From Pseudomonas laurylsulfatiphila (lineage in GTDB: Bacteria; Pseudomonadota; Gammaproteobacteria; Pseudomonadales; Pseudomonadaceae): a DNA stretch of 64,000 nucleotides. Below, one piece after another: positions 43,416-52,853 of the stretch (position 1 is its first letter; each line of letters begins with the position of its first letter). Where the stretch lies: the NCBI RefSeq assembly GCF_002934665.1, contig NZ_NIRS01000001.1, positions 496,001-560,000 of the forward strand, given 5' to 3'. The position numbers and the translations under genes were made by a program. The notes beneath the pieces are model-generated. The model was given only the letters and a program-made list of their open reading frames with translations. It was not told the origin of the DNA and made no database searches.

Positions 43416-44633
43416 ATGCAGACGACCCTGAGTGAACGCGCCCGCCATCTGCCCCGTGCCGCAGAAGCCGAAAGCATCCTGCGCACCTGCGTGCACTGCG
43501 GCTTCTGCAATGCCACCTGCCCGACCTATCAATTGCTCGGCGATGAACTGGACGGACCGCGGGGCCGCATCTACCTGATCAAGCAAGTGCTGGAAGGCAA
43601 CGACGTCACGCAAAAGACCCAGCAACACCTGGATCGCTGCCTGTCGTGCCGCAACTGCGAAACCACCTGCCCGTCGGGCGTCGATTACCACAACCTGCTG
43701 GACATCGGTCGCGCGGTGGTCGATGCGGCGGTGCCGCGCCCGCTCGGGCAGCGCCTGTTGCGCGAGGGGTTGCGGCAGACCGTGCCGCATCCGGATTTGT
43801 TTAAAAGCCTGGTCAAAGGCGGCCAGGTGTTCCGCGCACTGCTGCCCGGCACCCTGCAAAGCAAATTGCCGCGCCATGCACCGCCGGCCAAACCGCGACC
43901 CATGACCCTGCGCGAACGTCAGGTGCTGATGCTCGAAGGCTGCGTGCAGCCGGCCCTGTCGCCCAACACCAATGCCGCGGCGGCGCGGGTGCTGGACCGG
44001 TTGGGGATCAGTGTCATCGCGACCCGCGAAGCCGGTTGCTGCGGCGCCGTGGACTACCACCTGGACGCCCAGGCCGCCGGTCTCGATCGCGCCCGGCGCA
44101 ACATCGACGCGTGGTGGCCGGGCATCGAAAAAGGCGCCGAGGCGATTGTGCAGACCGCCAGCGGTTGCGGCGCCTTCATCAAGGACTACGGCCATCTGCT
44201 CGCCAGCGACCCGGCCTATGCCGACAAGGCGAAAAAGGTCAGCGAACTGGCCCGGGACCTGGTGGAGGTGCTGCGCGACGAACCACTGGAAAAACTCGGG
44301 ATCCACGCCTCGCAGCGCCTGGCCTTCCATTGCCCCTGCACCTTGCAGCACGGGCAGAAACTCGGCGGCGCCGTGGAAGCGCTGCTGAGCGGACTTGGTT
44401 TCAACCTGACGTCCGTCCCCGACGGGCACCTGTGCTGCGGTTCGGCGGGCACCTATTCGCTGACCCAGCCCGAGCTGTCGCGACAACTGCGCGACAACAA
44501 GCTCAATGCCCTGGAAAGCGGCCATCCCGAGGTCATCGTCACGGCCAACATCGGCTGCCAGTCGCATCTCGACGGCGCGGGCCGGACCCCGGTGCGGCAC
44601 TGGATCGAACTGGTCGAAGCCGCCCTGCCTTAA
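43416..44633 (+). CDS. glcF: Glycolate oxidase iron-sulfur subunit GlcF
   Basis: A 405-residue protein with two 4Fe-4S motifs, CVHCGFCNATCPTY (near residue 26) and CLSCRNCETTCPSG (near 75), and two CCG domains with GCCGAVDYH and LCCGSAGTYSL. It passes electrons from the flavin subunits to the respiratory chain. It is followed by glcG after 19 bp. Confidence 0.95.
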   Translation: MQTTLSERARHLPRAAEAESILRTCVHCGFCNATCPTYQLLGDELDGPRGRIYLIKQVLEGNDVTQKTQQHLDRCLSCRNCETTCPSGVDYHNLLDIGRAVVDAAVPRPLGQRLLREGLRQTVPHPDLFKSLVKGGQVFRALLPGTLQSKLPRHAPPAKPRPMTLRERQVLMLEGCVQPALSPNTNAAAARVLDRLGISVIATREAGCCGAVDYHLDAQAAGLDRARRNIDAWWPGIEKGAEAIVQTASGCGAFIKDYGHLLASDPAYADKAKKVSELARDLVEVLRDEPLEKLGIHASQRLAFHCPCTLQHGQKLGGAVEALLSGLGFNLTSVPDGHLCCGSAGTYSLTQPELSRQLRDNKLNALESGHPEVIVTANIGCQSHLDGAGRTPVRHWIELVEAALP

Positions 44634-44652
44634 CCGAATCCCGGAGATGCCC

Positions 44653-45054
44653 ATGAACCGCAAAGCCGTGCTGAGCCAGACCGAAGTCCAACAGATCATC
44701 AAAGCCGCCCGTGCCGAGGCACAGGCCAATCAATGGGCCGTGACCATAGTGGTGGTCGATGACGGCGGCCACCCGCTGGCCCTCGAACGCCTCGACGGTT
44801 GCGCACCGGGCAGTGCGTACATCGCCACCGAAAAGGCCCGCACCTCAGCCCTCGGGCGGCGCGAATCGAAAAGCTATGAGGACATGGTCAACGGTGGGCG
44901 CTACGCTTTTCTGTCAGCACCGCTGCTGACTTCGCTGGAAGGCGGCGTACCGATTATTTTCGATGGCCAGGTGATTGGGGCTGTCGGGGTGTCGGGCGTC
45001 AAGGCCGAGCAGGATGCGCAAGTGGCGAAAGCCGGGGCGCAGTGCGTGAAATGA
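44653..45054 (+). CDS. glcG: GlcG/HbpS-family heme-binding-like protein
   Basis: A 133-residue protein of the GlcG/HbpS family (PF03928), starting MNRKAVLSQTEVQQIIKAAR with GGAG six bases upstream. It has the family core VVVDDGGHPLALERLDG and GGVPIIFDGQVIGAVGVSG. Its role in glycolate use is unclear even in E. coli; HbpS relatives bind heme. It is the last gene of the glc operon here; glcB (malate synthase) and glcC (regulator) are not in the window. Confidence 0.92.
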   Translation: MNRKAVLSQTEVQQIIKAARAEAQANQWAVTIVVVDDGGHPLALERLDGCAPGSAYIATEKARTSALGRRESKSYEDMVNGGRYAFLSAPLLTSLEGGVPIIFDGQVIGAVGVSGVKAEQDAQVAKAGAQCVK

Positions 45055-45079
45055 GGTTTTGGCTTCACCACTTCCACCC

Positions 45080-45169
45080 TGTAGGAGCGAGCCTGCTCGC
45101 GATCGCGTAGTGTCATTCAACGCAGGTTTCGCCTGATAGGGCGCTATCGCGAGCAGGCTCGCTCCTACA
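45080..45169. repeat. REP inverted pair
   Basis: TGTAGGAGCGAGCCTGCTCG at 45080 and its inverse ending at 45169, between glcG and the hydrolase gene. Confidence 0.9.
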
Positions 45170-45206
45170 GGGGTCCGTGTTCAACCAGACGAAAGGAACT
45201 CCGCCG

Positions 45207-46094
45207 ATGACCCGCCTCACAGCCAAAGACTTCGCCCCGGAACTGCTTGAGCTGTACGACTACTACGCCCACGGCAAGATCAATCGCCGGGAGTTTCTCG
45301 ACCGCGCAGCGTTGTTCACCTTCGGAGGTTTGACCGCCGGTGCCCTGCTCGCCGCGCTAAGCCCCAACTACGCACTGGCCGAGCAAGTCGAGTTCACCGA
45401 CCCGGACATCATTGCCGAATACGTCACCTACCCGTCGCCCAAGGGCCACGGCCAGGTACGGGCTTATCTGGTGCGCCCGGCCAAGGCCACCGGCAAGGTG
45501 CCGGCGGTGGTGGTCGTGCATGAAAACCGCGGGCTCAACCCGTACATCGAAGACGTGGCCCGGCGTGTGGCCAAGGCCGGTTTCATCGCCCTGGCCCCGG
45601 ACGGCCTGACCTCGGTCGGCGGTTATCCCGGCAATGACGACAAGGGCCGCGAGCTTCAGGCCACGGTCGACCCGGAAAAGCTGATGAACGACTTTTTCGC
45701 CGCCGTCGAGTGGATGATGAAACACCCTGCCGCCACTGGAAAAGTCGGCATCACCGGGTTCTGCTACGGCGGTGGCGTGACCAACGCCGCCGCCGTGGCC
45801 TATCCGGAACTGGGCGCCGCCGTGTCGTTTTATGGCCGTCAGCCAACGGCCGAGGAAGTGCCCCGGATCAAGGCACCGGTGATGCTGCACTACGGCGAAC
45901 TGGATACGCGGATCAACGAGGGCTGGCCGGCCTACGAGAAAGCGCTGAAGGCCGGGGGCAAGACCTATGAGGCCTACATTTATCCGGGCTGCAATCATGG
46001 TTTCCACAACGACTCGACGCCGCGTTATGACGAGGCGGCGGCGAAGCTGGCATGGGAGCGGACGTTGGGGTGGTTTAAAAAGTATCTGGTTTGA
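45207..46094 (+). CDS. Dienelactone-hydrolase-family protein with Tat-type leader
   Basis: A 295-residue alpha/beta hydrolase. The N terminus has [20 protein letters not shown], a twin-arginine-like leader (RR at 27-28) with an AxA-type end (NYALA). The DLH fold follows with the nucleophile Cys186 in [10 protein letters not shown], Asp233 in GELDTRI and His in GCNHGFHND. Characterised DLHs open dienelactones, but many paralogues have other ester substrates, and none is implied here. The ATG at 45207 has AAAGGAA upstream. Confidence 0.88.
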   Translation: MTRLTAKDFAPELLELYDYYAHGKINRREFLDRAALFTFGGLTAGALLAALSPNYALAEQVEFTDPDIIAEYVTYPSPKGHGQVRAYLVRPAKATGKVPAVVVVHENRGLNPYIEDVARRVAKAGFIALAPDGLTSVGGYPGNDDKGRELQATVDPEKLMNDFFAAVEWMMKHPAATGKVGITGFCYGGGVTNAAAVAYPELGAAVSFYGRQPTAEEVPRIKAPVMLHYGELDTRINEGWPAYEKALKAGGKTYEAYIYPGCNHGFHNDSTPRYDEAAAKLAWERTLGWFKKYLV

Positions 46095-46125
46095 CCGGGA
46101 GCTCTTGGTCGGCAGGGCCGGCCTC

Positions 46126-46217
46126 TTCGCGAGCAGGCTCGCTCCCACAGGGGTCTCCAGTGGACACAAAGTCTGTGTCCGACAGAGATCCCATGTGGGA
46201 GCGAGCCTGCTCGCGAA
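46126..46217. repeat. REP inverted pair
   Basis: TTCGCGAGCAGGCTCGCTCC at 46126 and its inverse ending at 46217, between convergent genes. Confidence 0.9.
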
Positions 46218-46239
46218 GGCGGCTTCAGGGCCGCCGAGC

Positions 46240-46893
46240 TTACTTCGGCTGAGCCACCGTCCGCAAATACGGCTTCAGTGTCTTGAAGCCATCCGGGTAT
46301 TTCTTCTTCGCATCTTCATCAGACACCGAAGTCGGGATGATCACATCCTCGCCCGGCCGCCAGTTCACCGGCGTGGCCACGGTATGCTTGGCATTCAATT
46401 GCAGAGAGTCGAGCAGGCGCAGCACTTCATCGAAATTGCGCCCGGCGCTCATCGGGTAGATCAGCATGGCCTTGACCTTCTTGTCCGGGCCGACGATGAA
46501 CACCGAGCGCACCGTGGCGTTGTCCACCGCCGTGCGCGCACCGCCGCTGGCATTGGGGTGGATCATGTCGTAAAGCTTGGCCACCACCAGGTTTTCGTCG
46601 CCGATCAGCGGATAGTTGACCGCGCAGCCCTGAGTCTCGGCGATGTCGCCGACCCAACGGTTGTGGTCGCTGACCGGGTCGACGCTGAGGCCGATGACCT
46701 TGGTGTTGCGCTTGTCGAATTCGGGCTTGAGTTTGGCCAGGTAGCCCAGTTCAGTGGTGCACACCGGGGTGAAATCCTTGGGATGGGAAAACAGGATGGC
46801 CCACCCGTCGCCGATCCATTGGTGAAAATTGAGCGTGCCTTCGGTGGTTTCGGCGGTGAAATCCGGTGCTTCGTCGCCAATGCGGATAGCCAT
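46240..46893 (-). CDS. 1-Cys (Prx6-type) peroxiredoxin
   Basis: A 217-residue peroxidase that reduces H2O2 and alkyl peroxides. The peroxidatic Cys45 is in HPKDFTPVCTTELG. The Prx6 C-terminal arm is present (ATPVNWRPGEDVIIPTSVSD, KPYLRTV). A Cys at GCAVNYP is not at the usual resolving position. It is related to but clearly different from the LsfA type, so I give no symbol. GGAGAT precedes the ATG. Confidence 0.92.
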   Translation of the reverse strand: MAIRIGDEAPDFTAETTEGTLNFHQWIGDGWAILFSHPKDFTPVCTTELGYLAKLKPEFDKRNTKVIGLSVDPVSDHNRWVGDIAETQGCAVNYPLIGDENLVVAKLYDMIHPNASGGARTAVDNATVRSVFIVGPDKKVKAMLIYPMSAGRNFDEVLRLLDSLQLNAKHTVATPVNWRPGEDVIIPTSVSDEDAKKKYPDGFKTLKPYLRTVAQPK

Positions 46894-47003
46894 GTTCGAT
46901 CTCCTTGCAGTGATGGACAGGGACGCCGTCAGGGCAACGAATGCGCTTTCAACGGCATGGACGCGGACAGTATAGGAGAGGTTGCGGGACTCGCCGGGCT
47001 GCG

Positions 47004-47948
47004 TTAGTCCACCAGCGCAATCAGCTGCTGACGCTGGGCATCGGTCAGCGTCGGGCCGAAACCGGCCCAGGCATTCTGCGCCATGTAGCGCGGGTTGCCG
47101 GTGCCCGGAATCACGCAGGTCACCGCAGAATGCGACAGCAGGAACTTCAGTGCCAGTTGCGCCCAGCTCTTGACCCCGACTTGTGCCGCCCAGCCTGGCA
47201 GCGGTTTGTCTTTCAGTCTGGCCAGCAGGCTACCACCGCCGAACGGCCGATTGCAGATCACCGCCACGCCCCGTTCGCGGCACAATGGCAGCAAGCGTTT
47301 CTCGGCGCCGCGATCATCCAGGGCGTAGTTGATCTGCAGGAAATCCAGCGGCTCGGCCTTGAGTACCGCTTCCACTTCGTCGTAGGCCGACGCCGTGTAA
47401 TGGGTGATGCCGATGTAGCGGATGCGCCCTTGTTCTTTCCAGTGGCGCAGGGTCGGCAAGTGCGTCTGCCAGTCCAGCAGGTTGTGGATCTGCATCAGGT
47501 CGATCCGGTCGGTCTGCAACAGGGCGAAGGATTGTTCCATCTGCGCGAGGCCTTCCTCGCGCCCGCGAGTCCACACCTTGGTGGCCAGGAACGCCGGCGA
47601 GCGTGGCTCATGGATCGACAGCAATTCGCCGGTGGTCTGTTCGGCGCGACCGTACATCGGCGAGCTGTCGATCAGCTTGCCACCCTTGTCGAACAACGCA
47701 TCCAGTACCGCGGGCAAATCCTTGTAGGCCGGTTGCGAAGGCTCGACGTCGAATCCGCGATAAGTGCCCAAGCCTACGATCGGCAAGGACTCGTTGCTGG
47801 AAGGAATGGCGCGAGTCTGCATGGTCTTGCCTCCTGTTCCCGTCGGCGGCGCGGGTTGCGCACCCGCCGGACCGAACGTGAAGACCGCCGAAGCACCGGC
47901 AGCCAGCGTGAGTATTTCTCTACGGGTGTAACCCTCAGGATGGCTCAT
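47004..47948 (-). CDS. Tat-exported aldo/keto reductase
   Basis: A 314-residue aldo/keto reductase with a Tat signal (YTRREILTLAAGASAVFTFG, RR at 9-10), so it probably acts in the periplasm. The barrel holds VGLGTYRGFDV, LIDSSPMYGRAE (catalytic Tyr), Lys in FLATKVWTRG, His in DLMQIHNL and the C-terminal VIPGTGNPRYMAQN. Export of an NADPH-type reductase is unusual and needs the cofactor to be loaded before translocation. The ATG at 47948 is chosen by the leader; the frame runs on to 48077 without sense. Confidence 0.88.
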   Translation of the reverse strand: MSHPEGYTRREILTLAAGASAVFTFGPAGAQPAPPTGTGGKTMQTRAIPSSNESLPIVGLGTYRGFDVEPSQPAYKDLPAVLDALFDKGGKLIDSSPMYGRAEQTTGELLSIHEPRSPAFLATKVWTRGREEGLAQMEQSFALLQTDRIDLMQIHNLLDWQTHLPTLRHWKEQGRIRYIGITHYTASAYDEVEAVLKAEPLDFLQINYALDDRGAEKRLLPLCRERGVAVICNRPFGGGSLLARLKDKPLPGWAAQVGVKSWAQLALKFLLSHSAVTCVIPGTGNPRYMAQNAWAGFGPTLTDAQRQQLIALVD

Positions 47949-48076
47949 AAAACGCTTCTCACCAGTCGTTCGGGTTCGGCCTGTTGCACCGACACGGCGG
48001 ATAACCCGTGCCAGGGTCGATTGACTACACTCACAAAGCCCTGCGGCGCCAACCACTTTCAAACCCCGAGCCGTCA

Positions 48077-48865
48077 ATGCCGCCCACTAACGTTAGTCGA
48101 ATGTCGCGCACCCTGGTGTTACTCGTGGTCATCGTCGCTGCGTTGTACTTGGCGCTGTGTGTGGCGCTGTTCGTGTTTCAGCGGGCGCTGATCTATTACC
48201 CGCAACCGCGCGCCATCGGGACAGCCGGGACGCTGCTCACCCTGCCGGTCGCCGACGCACGGGTGCTGGTGTCCATCCGGCCTCACGAAGGCCCGAATGC
48301 GCTGATCTACTTTGGCGGCAACGCCGAAGACGTCTCGCGCAACTTGCCCGGGTTCACCCAGGCGTTCCCTGACTACGCGCTGTATCTGCTGCATTACCGT
48401 GGCTTTGGCGGCAGTTCCGGCTCCCCTTCCGAAGAAGCCATTGCCCGCGACGCCTTGACCTTGTTCGACCAGGTGTATGCCACCCATCCTCACGTGGCGG
48501 TGGTCGGACGCAGCCTGGGGTCGGGTGTCGCCGTGCGCCTTGCCAGCCAGCGCCCGGCGGCGCGCCTGGTATTGATCACGCCCTACAACAGCCTCGAGGG
48601 GCTGGCCGCCCGTCAGTTTCGCTGGTTTCCGGTGCGCTGGTTGCTGAAGGACAAATACCCGTCCTGGCAGTACGCCGGCCGCATCACGGTGCCGACGGTC
48701 TTGATTGCCGCTGAGTTTGATGAAGTGATTCCGCGTTCAAGTACCGAGCGTTTGTACACGCACTTCGCCAAAGGCGTGGCGTCACTGAAGGTGATACCGG
48801 GGACGGGGCATAACTCGATCAGCGAAAGTCCTGAATACTTCGAGGCACTGGGGGATGGGTTGTAA
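48077..48865 (+). CDS. Membrane-anchored alpha/beta hydrolase (ABHD-like)
   Basis: A 262-residue protein with an N-terminal membrane helix (TLVLLVVIVAALYLALCVAL) and an alpha/beta-hydrolase domain. The sequence after the helix, FQRALIYYPQPRA, is typical of the ABHD13/17-like family. The nucleophile is in VVGRSLGSGVAVRLA (GRSLG), the Asp in AAEFDEVIP and the His in PGTGHNSIS. The active side is probably periplasmic. Starts at 48077 and 48101 are both possible. It is divergent from the reductase. Confidence 0.87.
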   Translation: MPPTNVSRMSRTLVLLVVIVAALYLALCVALFVFQRALIYYPQPRAIGTAGTLLTLPVADARVLVSIRPHEGPNALIYFGGNAEDVSRNLPGFTQAFPDYALYLLHYRGFGGSSGSPSEEAIARDALTLFDQVYATHPHVAVVGRSLGSGVAVRLASQRPAARLVLITPYNSLEGLAARQFRWFPVRWLLKDKYPSWQYAGRITVPTVLIAAEFDEVIPRSSTERLYTHFAKGVASLKVIPGTGHNSISESPEYFEALGDGL

Positions 48866-48892
48866 CCAACAAAGTAGATCATGCCTATAACC

Positions 48893-49015
48893 TGTGGCGA
48901 GGGAGCTTGCTCCCGTTGGGTTGCGAAGCGACCCCCAGCTCTTCATACAAAAAAAAGGGCCTGCTGCGCAGTCCAACGGGACGGTGCGGCGATCCGACAA
49001 GCTCCCTCGCCACAG
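48893..49015. repeat. REP-like inverted pair of the second family (TGTGGCGAGGGAGCTTGC)
   Basis: TGTGGCGAGGGAGCTTGCTC at 48893 and its partner GACAAGCTCCCTCGCCACAG ending at 49015. The two arms differ in core: the right one carries CGGTGCGGCGATCCGA. A half copy of the left arm is at about 21903. Confidence 0.85.
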
Positions 49016-49128
49016 AAAAGCCCTTCAGTCGCGACCATTGGTCCGAGATTCTGCCTTCAGCCAATAAAAACATATTTTTATGCCTATATTGATATTGTCG
49101 AACGATCCCACTCTCAGAGGGTGCCGTC

Positions 49129-49758
49129 ATGAATATCAAAACCCTGGCTTTACTCCTGCTGGCTTTCTGTGCCCAACCGGTCTGGAGCCAGACGCCTGCC
49201 GCCTCACCCGCCGCTGCCGACAGCCCCGCGCTGACCACGCGCCTGGCTCTGCGTGACCTTTGGGTCGAGCACATTTTCTGGATCAGAAACTACGCACTGG
49301 CCAATCAATCCGCCGACCAGAAACAAGCCAAAGTCGCGGCCGACCAGGTGGTCGACAACGCCACCAAAATCGCCAACAGCATCGCCCCGCTCTACGGCCA
49401 ACCGGCGGCGGATCAATTGCTCAAGCTGCTTGCCGGTCACTGGGGCGCGGTGAAACACTACAGCGATGCCACGGTGGCCAAGGACGCCAAGGGCAAGCAG
49501 GCCGCCGTCACCGAGTTGACCAGCAATGCCAAGGCGATTGCGGCGTTCCTGGCCGGCGCCAACCCCAATCTGCCTGAGGTGACACTGGTGACGATGTTGT
49601 CAGCCCATGGCGGTCACCACATCACCCAGATCGATGAATTCGCGGCACATGATTACGCCGGTGAAGCCCGTACCTGGGCGATGATGCGCACGCACATCCT
49701 GGCCCTGGCCGATGCGTTGACCGGCGCGCTGGTCAAGCAATTCCCGGACAAGTTCTGA
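49129..49758 (+). CDS. Secreted DinB-like four-helix protein
   Basis: A 209-residue exported protein with a signal peptide of about 20 residues (LALLLLAFCAQPVWS). The mature part is helical with His residues at positions used for metal in DinB/YfiT folds: LWVEHIFWIRN (H48), LAGHWGAVKHY (H104, H110), and LSAHGGHHITQIDE (H160, H163, H164). I infer a metal-binding helical bundle; the activity is unknown. It is followed 19 bp later by a regulator on the same strand, so the pair is probably one operon. Confidence 0.75.
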   Translation: MNIKTLALLLLAFCAQPVWSQTPAASPAAADSPALTTRLALRDLWVEHIFWIRNYALANQSADQKQAKVAADQVVDNATKIANSIAPLYGQPAADQLLKLLAGHWGAVKHYSDATVAKDAKGKQAAVTELTSNAKAIAAFLAGANPNLPEVTLVTMLSAHGGHHITQIDEFAAHDYAGEARTWAMMRTHILALADALTGALVKQFPDKF

Positions 49759-49777
49759 TATCGCGCGAGGGTATCCC

Positions 49778-50416
49778 ATGCTGGAAGGACTGGGCCGAAC
49801 ACAGCAAGACCTGCTCAATGCGCTGCTGCACCATGCCAGCGGCATGAGCATTGACGAGTTGGCTGAACATCTGGCCGTCACGCGCACGGCGATCCGCCAA
49901 CACCTGGCGGCGCTGGAGCGTGACGGCCTGGTGCTGCGCGGCGACACCCGCCCGACGGGGCGTCGTCCGGAGCAGCTGTATCGGCTCACCGACCACGCAC
50001 GGGAGCAATTCCCTCGCCACTATCAGCTACTGGCCAGCGTCCTGATCGATGAAGTCGCCGCCATCATCGGTCCCGAAGCCCTGGCCTCGCTGATGCGCAG
50101 CATGGGCCGCAAACTGGCGCTGGACCGTGAACAACAAGTCGTGGACGAAGCCAGGATCGTGCAGCACATGAACCAGGCGGGCTACGAAGCCGAGGTGTTT
50201 TTTCGCTCAGGCGACACGCCGGAAATCGTCGCGCATAACTGCGTGTTCCATCGCCTGGCCGCCGAGCATCCGGTGGTCTGCGAACTGGACCTGGCCTTGA
50301 TCGGCGCGTTGGGCGGCGGTGAAGTCGAGCACAGCGAGTGCATGGTGCGTGGCGGGCATGTCTGTCGCTTCAGGCTGCGACCGACAGAAAGCCCGGAGCC
50401 GCCACTCGGAGACTGA
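49778..50416 (+). CDS. SufR/ArsR-like HTH regulator with four Cys
   Basis: A 212-residue regulator. Winged HTH at residues 5-70 (SIDELAEHLAVTRTAIRQHL, LVLRGDTRPTGRRPEQLYRL), then a helical domain and a C-terminal cluster of Cys155, Cys168, Cys188 and Cys196. The first pair has the CX12C spacing seen in Fe-S regulator SufR; the other spacings (X19, X7) differ. I infer a metal or Fe-S sensor of COG2345 type. It lies just after the secreted DinB-like gene. Confidence 0.82.
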   Translation: MLEGLGRTQQDLLNALLHHASGMSIDELAEHLAVTRTAIRQHLAALERDGLVLRGDTRPTGRRPEQLYRLTDHAREQFPRHYQLLASVLIDEVAAIIGPEALASLMRSMGRKLALDREQQVVDEARIVQHMNQAGYEAEVFFRSGDTPEIVAHNCVFHRLAAEHPVVCELDLALIGALGGGEVEHSECMVRGGHVCRFRLRPTESPEPPLGD

Positions 50417-50418
50417 CC

Positions 50419-51306
50419 TTACAGCTCGACCATCTGCATGTTCGCTTTGAGAAACCCCATCAACTCGGCTGCCGCCGGCGACAGGCTGTGCCCCTTGCGG
50501 CACAGGATGCCGATCTGGCGCTCCACCCGTGGTTCGGAAAGTGGCAGGAACACCAGTTTCTCGTTGCCCTGCGGGAACGCCAGGGACGGCAGCGTCGTGA
50601 TGCCGATGCCCTCTTCCAGCATCGCGATCAGCGAAATCATGTTGGAGACGAACAGCAGACTGCTGTCCAGCAACCCCGCCGCCTCCGTGCCTGCGAGCAA
50701 GCGCGAGGTGCCATTGCGTACCAGGGGGTAGGCTTGCAGGCTCGACCAATGCAAGGCCTCGCCTTGCGCCACCAACGGATGATCGTGGCGGCAGACCACC
50801 CCCACCCGATCACTCAGGATCGGCACGAACTCAATGTTTTCGTCCGCTGTCCACACGCTGCTGATCGCAAAATCCACCTGCCCCTGGACCAACAACTGCT
50901 GCACGCTGTCGGCATTGCCATCCTGCATGCTGATCTGCATTTTCGGGTGCTCGCTGACAAACCGTGCGAGCAGATGCGGCAACAACCGACTGGCCACCGA
51001 CGGCACCGTCGCGATGCTCACCTGACCGATTTCATGCCGCGCCAGCAAGCTGACTTCGCGGGCGATGCGGTCGTGATGCGCCAGCAAATCCTGGAACAGC
51101 GGCAAGCAGTGCTCGCCGAATGGCGTCAGTTCGGTTTTACCGCCCTTTTCGAATAATCGCTGGCCGAGCTTCTGCTCCAGCTCGCGTACGGCCAGGGACA
51201 GCGCCGGTTGCGTGCGATAGGCCTGCCTTGCCGCGCCGTGAAAGCTTTTCAGCTGGGCAACCAGGACGAAATAGCGCAGTTGGGTAATTTTCAGCTCGGG
51301 CAGCAC
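50419..51306 (-). CDS. LysR-family regulator divergent from the ALDH/BCCT operon
   Basis: A 295-residue LysR regulator with an HTH at residues 8-65 (FHGAARQAYRTQPALSLAVR) and an effector domain (GQVSIATVPSVASRLLPHLL, GQVDFAISSVW). It is divergent from the ALDH gene (91 bp between), so it is the probable regulator of that operon. The shared region 51307-51397 is AT-rich, as LysR operators often are. Confidence 0.9.
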   Translation of the reverse strand: MLPELKITQLRYFVLVAQLKSFHGAARQAYRTQPALSLAVRELEQKLGQRLFEKGGKTELTPFGEHCLPLFQDLLAHHDRIAREVSLLARHEIGQVSIATVPSVASRLLPHLLARFVSEHPKMQISMQDGNADSVQQLLVQGQVDFAISSVWTADENIEFVPILSDRVGVVCRHDHPLVAQGEALHWSSLQAYPLVRNGTSRLLAGTEAAGLLDSSLLFVSNMISLIAMLEEGIGITTLPSLAFPQGNEKLVFLPLSEPRVERQIGILCRKGHSLSPAAAELMGFLKANMQMVEL

Positions 51307-51397
51307 GGTTAATTTTCCTTATCGTTTCATATTTATTATTAATTTTTATTTGCAGAGTAATACTCTCAAGATGGGGCCAACGCAATCGGAGGTTCCC
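51307..51397. promoter_or_regulatory. Divergent LysR/ALDH promoter region
   Basis: Ninety-one AT-rich bases that must carry the promoters of both genes. The stretch ATATTTATTATTAATTTTTA at 51330 is a candidate LysR-binding or -10 region, but no single T-N11-A site stands out. Confidence 0.45.
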
Positions 51398-52840
51398 ATG
51401 GCACTGCAACCCTGCAAAAACTACATCGGCGGTAACTGGTGCGAAGGCCAAGGCGTCATCGCCAACCACAGCCCTTCGGATGTTCAAGACCTCATTGGCC
51501 AATACCATCAGGCCAGCGCCGAACAGACACTGGATGCCATCGCCGCCGCGCGCGACGCCCAGCCGCAATGGGCCGCCAGCGGCCTGGAACAGTGCCAGCA
51601 GGTGTTGATGGCCATCGGCAACGAGTTGATGGCGCGCAAGGAAGAACTCGGCGAACTGCTCTCCCGGGAAGAAGGCAAGCCGCTGGCCGAGGGCATCGGC
51701 GAGGTCAATCGCTCCGCGCAGTTCTTCCACTACTACGCCGCTGAAGTGCTGCGCCAGATGGGCGAGACGGCCGCTTCGGTACGCCCCGGCATCGAGATCG
51801 AAGTCCAGCGTGAACCGGTGGGTGTGGTCGGCATCATCACGCCATGGAATTTCCCCATGGCCACCGCCGCGTGGAAGATTGCCCCGGCCCTGGCCTTCGG
51901 CAACGCCGTCGTGTTCAAACCGGCCAACCTGGTGCCGGCCAGCGCCTGGGCCCTGACTGAAATCATCAGCCGCCAGGCGTTGCCCGCCGGCACCTTCAAC
52001 CTGGTCATGGGCAGTGGCGCCGTGGTCGGCGAAAGCCTGATCCAGTCCGCCGACATCGACGCATTGAGCTTCACCGGTTCCCTGCAGACCGGTCGCCGCG
52101 TCGCGGTCGCCACCGCCGGCAATCTGGTGCGTTGCCAACTGGAAATGGGCAGCAAGAACGCCTTGGTGGTGCTCGATGACGCCGACCTTGAAATCGCTGT
52201 GGAATGCGCGTTGAACGGCGCCTTCTTCGGTACCGGGCAAAAGTGCACGGCCTCTTCGCGATTGATCGTCTGCGACGGCATCCATGACCGTTTCGTCGAA
52301 GCGCTGGTGGCGCGCATGCGTCAACTGAAGGTCGGTCATGCCCTGCAACAAGGCACGCAGATCGGCCCGGTGGCCGAAGCCCGGCAACTGGAGCAGAACC
52401 TCCATTATCTGCAACTGGCCGAAGACGAAGGCGCGACCCTGGTCGAGGGCGGCCAATTGCTGAACCTGCAACCGGCCGGGCACTACATGCGCCCCGCCCT
52501 GTTCACCAACAGTCACAACAACATGCGCATCAACCGCGAGGAAGTCTTCGGGCCGATTGCCTGTGTGATCCGGGTCAGTGATTTCGAAGAAGCCCTCGCC
52601 GTGTTGAACGACACCGAATACGGCCTCACCGCCGGGATCATCACCCAGTCACTGCGTTATGCCAGCGACTTCAAGCGCCGGGCCCGCACCGGTTGCGTCA
52701 TGGTCAACCTGCCCACCGCCGGCACCGACTACCACGTGCCGTTCGGCGGCCGCAAAGCCTCCAGCTTCGGGCCACGCGAGCAAGGGCAATACGCCCGCGA
52801 GTTCTACACCGTGGTCAAGACCACCTACGTGCGACCTTGA
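51398..52840 (+). CDS. Aldehyde dehydrogenase family protein
   Basis: A 480-residue ALDH with PWNFPMATAAWKIAPALAFG, SFTGSLQTGRRVAVATAG, the Glu in QLEMGSKNALVVLDD and the catalytic Cys in GTGQKCTASSRLIV. It resembles the ketoglutarate-semialdehyde (KGSADH) group. The ATG at 51398 has CGGAGG nine bases before it. It is the first gene of a tight seven-ORF operon (to 58367). The aldehyde it handles is not evident. Confidence 0.9.
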   Translation: MALQPCKNYIGGNWCEGQGVIANHSPSDVQDLIGQYHQASAEQTLDAIAAARDAQPQWAASGLEQCQQVLMAIGNELMARKEELGELLSREEGKPLAEGIGEVNRSAQFFHYYAAEVLRQMGETAASVRPGIEIEVQREPVGVVGIITPWNFPMATAAWKIAPALAFGNAVVFKPANLVPASAWALTEIISRQALPAGTFNLVMGSGAVVGESLIQSADIDALSFTGSLQTGRRVAVATAGNLVRCQLEMGSKNALVVLDDADLEIAVECALNGAFFGTGQKCTASSRLIVCDGIHDRFVEALVARMRQLKVGHALQQGTQIGPVAEARQLEQNLHYLQLAEDEGATLVEGGQLLNLQPAGHYMRPALFTNSHNNMRINREEVFGPIACVIRVSDFEEALAVLNDTEYGLTAGIITQSLRYASDFKRRARTGCVMVNLPTAGTDYHVPFGGRKASSFGPREQGQYAREFYTVVKTTYVRP

Positions 52841-52853
52841 ACGGGAGATCAGC

